From positions 1-45,212 of the forward strand of contig PKQR01000004.1 of NCBI GenBank assembly GCA_017578085.1: 45,212 nt of DNA, given 5' to 3'. This DNA is from Bacillota bacterium. GTDB taxonomy: Bacteria; Bacillota; Limnochordia; Limnochordales; ZCTH02-B6. Numbering within the stretch: position 1 is the first letter of the stretch; every line of letters begins with the position of its first letter. A model generated the notes under the pieces. The model was given only the letters and a program-made list of their open reading frames with translations. It was not told where the DNA came from and ran no database searches. Shown here in pieces: positions 42,862-45,212 of the stretch. Made by a program: the position numbers and the translations under genes.

Positions 42862-43733
42862 CCGCAGTCGCCTCCGTTTCCAGGCCCGTCGGGCCGTTGT
42901 GCCGGGCCGCGCCACACCCAGGGGTCCGCGCGGGGTCCAGGCGCCGGTGCATCAGGAGGGCCCGAGGGCGGTGCGTTCCCTTGCTCCAGGGACGGCCCCG
43001 GGCTACCGCCGTCCATGCCGTCCGGGGACGGTTCGCCGGCCAGTTCCCGCAGCTTGGCCAAGGCCTTGTCGAGCCCACCGAGCTCATCGATGAGGCCCAG
43101 CTCCACGGCGTCCTTGCCGATAAGCACCGTGCCCACGTCCCGCACCAGTTCGCCGGTGCGGAACATGACCTCCCTGAGCCGCGCCTCGCTGACCCGTGAG
43201 TGCTCCACGAGAAACCGGATCACCCGGTCCTGCATCTTGTCCAGGTACTCATAGGTCTGGGGCACACCGATCACGAGCCCGGTCAAGCGGATGGGGTGAA
43301 TGGTGATGGTGGCCGTCGGGGCGATGAAGCTGTAGTCGGCCGCCACGGCGATGGGCGCGCCGATGGAATGGCCGCCGCCCAAAACCAGCGACACCGTGGG
43401 CTTGGACATGCTCTTGATCATCTCGGCGATGGCGAGCCCCGCTTCAATGTCGCCGCCCACGGTGTTGAGGACGACCAGCAGCCCTCGAATCTTCGGGTCC
43501 TGCTCGACGGCCACCAACTGCGGGATGACGTGCTCGTACTTGGTCGTCTTGTTCTTGGCCGGCAAGATCTGGTGGCCTTCGATCTGGCCGATAATGGTCA
43601 ACATGTGGAAAGGGCTTTCAAAGCGGCTGGGGGCTGCAGCGAGCCCCAGCTGGCGGATGGTTTCCAGCTGCGAAAGGGCGCCTGCGCCCCCGCTGCGGGG
43701 GACCTGGGGTTGGGGTATCGGGTTCCCTTCCAT
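42858..43733 (-). CDS. tepA: ClpP-like translocation-enhancing protein TepA
   Basis: A 291-residue ClpP-fold protein (YmfB/TepA), described in Bacillus as aiding protein secretion and later as a spore-related protease. The ClpP-type core includes GLLVVLNTVGGDIEAGLAIA, the serine in GGGHSIGAPIAVAADYSF and the histidine in ITIHPIRL. The last 45 residues are Pro- and Gly-rich and probably disordered. ATG at 43733 has GAGG six bases upstream; the in-frame GTG/other start at 43787 is less likely. It follows RNase J across a terminator. Confidence 0.9.
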   Translation of the reverse strand: MEGNPIPQPQVPRSGGAGALSQLETIRQLGLAAAPSRFESPFHMLTIIGQIEGHQILPAKNKTTKYEHVIPQLVAVEQDPKIRGLLVVLNTVGGDIEAGLAIAEMIKSMSKPTVSLVLGGGHSIGAPIAVAADYSFIAPTATITIHPIRLTGLVIGVPQTYEYLDKMQDRVIRFLVEHSRVSEARLREVMFRTGELVRDVGTVLIGKDAVELGLIDELGGLDKALAKLRELAGEPSPDGMDGGSPGPSLEQGNAPPSGPPDAPAPGPRADPWVWRGPAQRPDGPGNGGDCG

Positions 43734-43762
43734 GTTCCGCCTCGCTTCGCCCGGGCAACCGG

Positions 43763-43789
43763 TTCGCGCAAGGGCTAATTCGCGCAAGG
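43763..43789. repeat. Two 11-base direct repeats upstream of tepA
   Basis: TTCGCGCAAGG occurs at 43763-43773 and again at 43779-43789, a 16-base period, about 30 bases upstream of tepA. This may be a regulator site; nothing further can be said. Confidence 0.4.
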
Positions 43790-43822
43790 CCTAGTATGGG
43801 TTCCCGGGGAGCCGCTAATGCA

Positions 43823-43846
43823 CAAAAAAGAAGGGGCTTCGCCCCC
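43823..43846 (-). terminator. Terminator after RNase J
   Basis: GGGGC and GCCCC with loop GAA form a short stem on the minus strand followed by TTCTTTTTTG, about 95 bases after the rnj stop. Confidence 0.85.
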
Positions 43847-43939
43847 TCTCGCTTACAGCACGAGCCTCTCCTGTTGGCAGCGCCTTGCCACATCGGCAGC
43901 GCATTGGCCGCGCCTCCCCGCACGCCGGCGCCTGTCGGG

Positions 43940-45212
43940 TCAAACCTCCATGACCACCGGCAAGATGATGGGCCGGCGCTTGGTGCGCTCATACAGGAAC
44001 CGGCTCAGCACCTCGCGCATGCTGTTCTTGATGGTGGCCCATTCGGTCAGGGGCTGCCCTTGGCGCTCGTTCAACGTGGCCAGCAGCCGCTCCCGCGCCT
44101 CCTCCAAGAGGCCCTCCGACTCCCGCACGTAAACAAAGCCCCGGGAGACGATATCGGGGCCTGCCACCACCGCGCCGGTGCGCTTGTCGATGGTAACGAC
44201 GGCGATCAGGATGCCGTCCTGGGAGAGCTGCCGCCGGTCCCGCAGCACAACGGTGCCCACGTCCCCGACGCCCAGGCCGTCCACCAGCACCTGCCCGGCG
44301 CTGACCCGCCCGGTGACGGCCGCCTTCCCGTCGGCCGTGAACTCGAGCACGTCGCCCAGGTCCAAGATGAAGATGTGATCCGCGGGCACGCCGACCTCGC
44401 GGGCGAGGCGGGCGTGGTGCCACAGCATGCGGTACTCGCCGTGGATCGGTACGAAATACCGCGGCCGGCACAGGTTGAGCATCCACTTGAGCTCCTCTTG
44501 GCTGGCGTGACCCGACACGTGGATGCCGCTGAAGGCGTAGTAAATGACCTCCGCCCCCAGCTTGTACAATTGATTGATGGTCTTGCCCACCAGCCGCTCG
44601 TTGCCCGGGATGGGGTACGCGGAGATCACAACCGTGTCGCCGGGCACGATCTCCACCTGCCGGTGCTCGCCCGCGGCCATGCGGGACAAGGCCGACATGG
44701 GCTCGCCCTGGCTGCCCGTGGTCAGGATCGTCAGCCGCTCGTGGGGGTACCGGTCGAGCTCCGAAGGGTCGATGAGCATTCCTTCGGGGAAACGCAGGTA
44801 TCCCAACTCCGACGCGATGCGCACCACGTTGACCATGCTGCGCCCGATGACGCACACCTTGCGGTCGAAGGCCGCCGCCGCATCAAAGACCTGCTGGATG
44901 CGGTGCACGTTGGAGGCGAAGGTGGCCACCAGGATGCGCCCGGGCGCGGTGCGGAACACGTCCATGAACGAATCGCCGACGACCTTTTCCGACAACGTGT
45001 AGCCGGGGCGCTCGGCGTTGGTGGAATCCGAAAACAAGGCCAGGACGCCCTGCTTGCCCAATTCCGCCAGCCTTTGCACATCCGAGGGCCGGCCGTCGAT
45101 GGGCGTCTGGTCAAACTTGAAGTCGGTGGCGAAGACGATGTGTCCTGCAGGCGTCGGGATCGCGATGGCCACGACGTCAGCGATGCTGTGGTTGACGTGG
45201 ATGAGCTCAAAG
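43940..45212 (-). CDS. rnj: Ribonuclease J (N-terminal part missing)
   Basis: The gene runs off the right end; its first residues visible are FELIHVNHSIADVVAIAIPT, so the protein begins beyond the window. The remaining part is a metallo-beta-lactamase/beta-CASP RNase J, involved in 5'-end-dependent RNA decay and processing. It includes GHIVFATDFKFDQ, LFSDSTNAERPGYT, the beta-CASP region, TGSQGEPMSAL, HVSGHASQEELK, PIHGEYRM and the C-terminal domain ending near RRPIILPVVMEV. The gene lies before tepA-ylzJ, as rnjB does in Bacillus. Confidence 0.95.
   Translation of the reverse strand, partial: FELIHVNHSIADVVAIAIPTPAGHIVFATDFKFDQTPIDGRPSDVQRLAELGKQGVLALFSDSTNAERPGYTLSEKVVGDSFMDVFRTAPGRILVATFASNVHRIQQVFDAAAAFDRKVCVIGRSMVNVVRIASELGYLRFPEGMLIDPSELDRYPHERLTILTTGSQGEPMSALSRMAAGEHRQVEIVPGDTVVISAYPIPGNERLVGKTINQLYKLGAEVIYYAFSGIHVSGHASQEELKWMLNLCRPRYFVPIHGEYRMLWHHARLAREVGVPADHIFILDLGDVLEFTADGKAAVTGRVSAGQVLVDGLGVGDVGTVVLRDRRQLSQDGILIAVVTIDKRTGAVVAGPDIVSRGFVYVRESEGLLEEARERLLATLNERQGQPLTEWATIKNSMREVLSRFLYERTKRRPIILPVVMEV

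Overview
The window is GC-rich bacterial DNA with many GTG and TTG starts. T-box leaders, an infC-rpmI-rplT operon with an L20-type leader, and the pair sleB-ypeB plus ylzJ, tepA, sepF, ylmH and divIVA point to an endospore-forming member of the Bacillota. The GC content and gene order would fit a deep thermophilic or compost-type lineage such as Limnochordia, Symbiobacteriia or Thermaerobacter; that placement is inference. The three exported proteins of the nucleoside system have cleavable signal peptides but no lipobox, which is unusual for a single-membrane Bacillota.

Positions 1-6745, all on the minus strand, carry translation genes: thrS behind a T-box, then infC-rpmI-rplT with its own promoter and leader, a TrmH-type rRNA methyltransferase, and pheST behind a T-box. 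A 31-codon yqzL-like gene, only visible on close reading, sits between the pheST promoter and the T-box. infC appears to start at ATT.

Positions 6788-28251 are dominated by purine/nucleoside scavenging. There are two complete BMP-type nucleoside ABC transporters (7755-12625 and 21627-26373), two nucleoside hydrolases, a ribokinase and a secreted UshA-type 5'-nucleotidase. Together they can strip phosphate from nucleotides outside the membrane, import the nucleoside, cleave it to base plus ribose, and phosphorylate the ribose. Between these lie a GlcD-type flavin oxidase, an old-yellow-enzyme homologue, five tRNA genes (Val-GAC, Cys, Gly, Phe, Asp), a DUF445 protein and a P1B-4 metal ATPase (Fe2+/Co2+ type). 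A sixth tRNA, Val-TAC, follows the ribokinase.

Positions 28643-34500 carry an NHEJ operon with Ku, ligase and polymerase as separate proteins, then leucine dehydrogenase behind a leader with a possible attenuator, and a COG3573-type FAD dehydrogenase.

Positions 34565-45212, minus strand, form a long conserved cell-division and sporulation block: RNase J (cut by the window end), tepA, ylzJ, sleB, ypeB, an HlyD-like membrane protein, yggS, sepF, proC, yggT, ylmH, divIVA and a PHP phosphatase. Many of these genes overlap or nearly touch, so they are probably co-transcribed. No rRNA, CRISPR array, insertion sequence or prophage was seen. Most of what is here is recognisable; the less ordinary material lies in leaders, start codons and the doubled nucleoside transport system.
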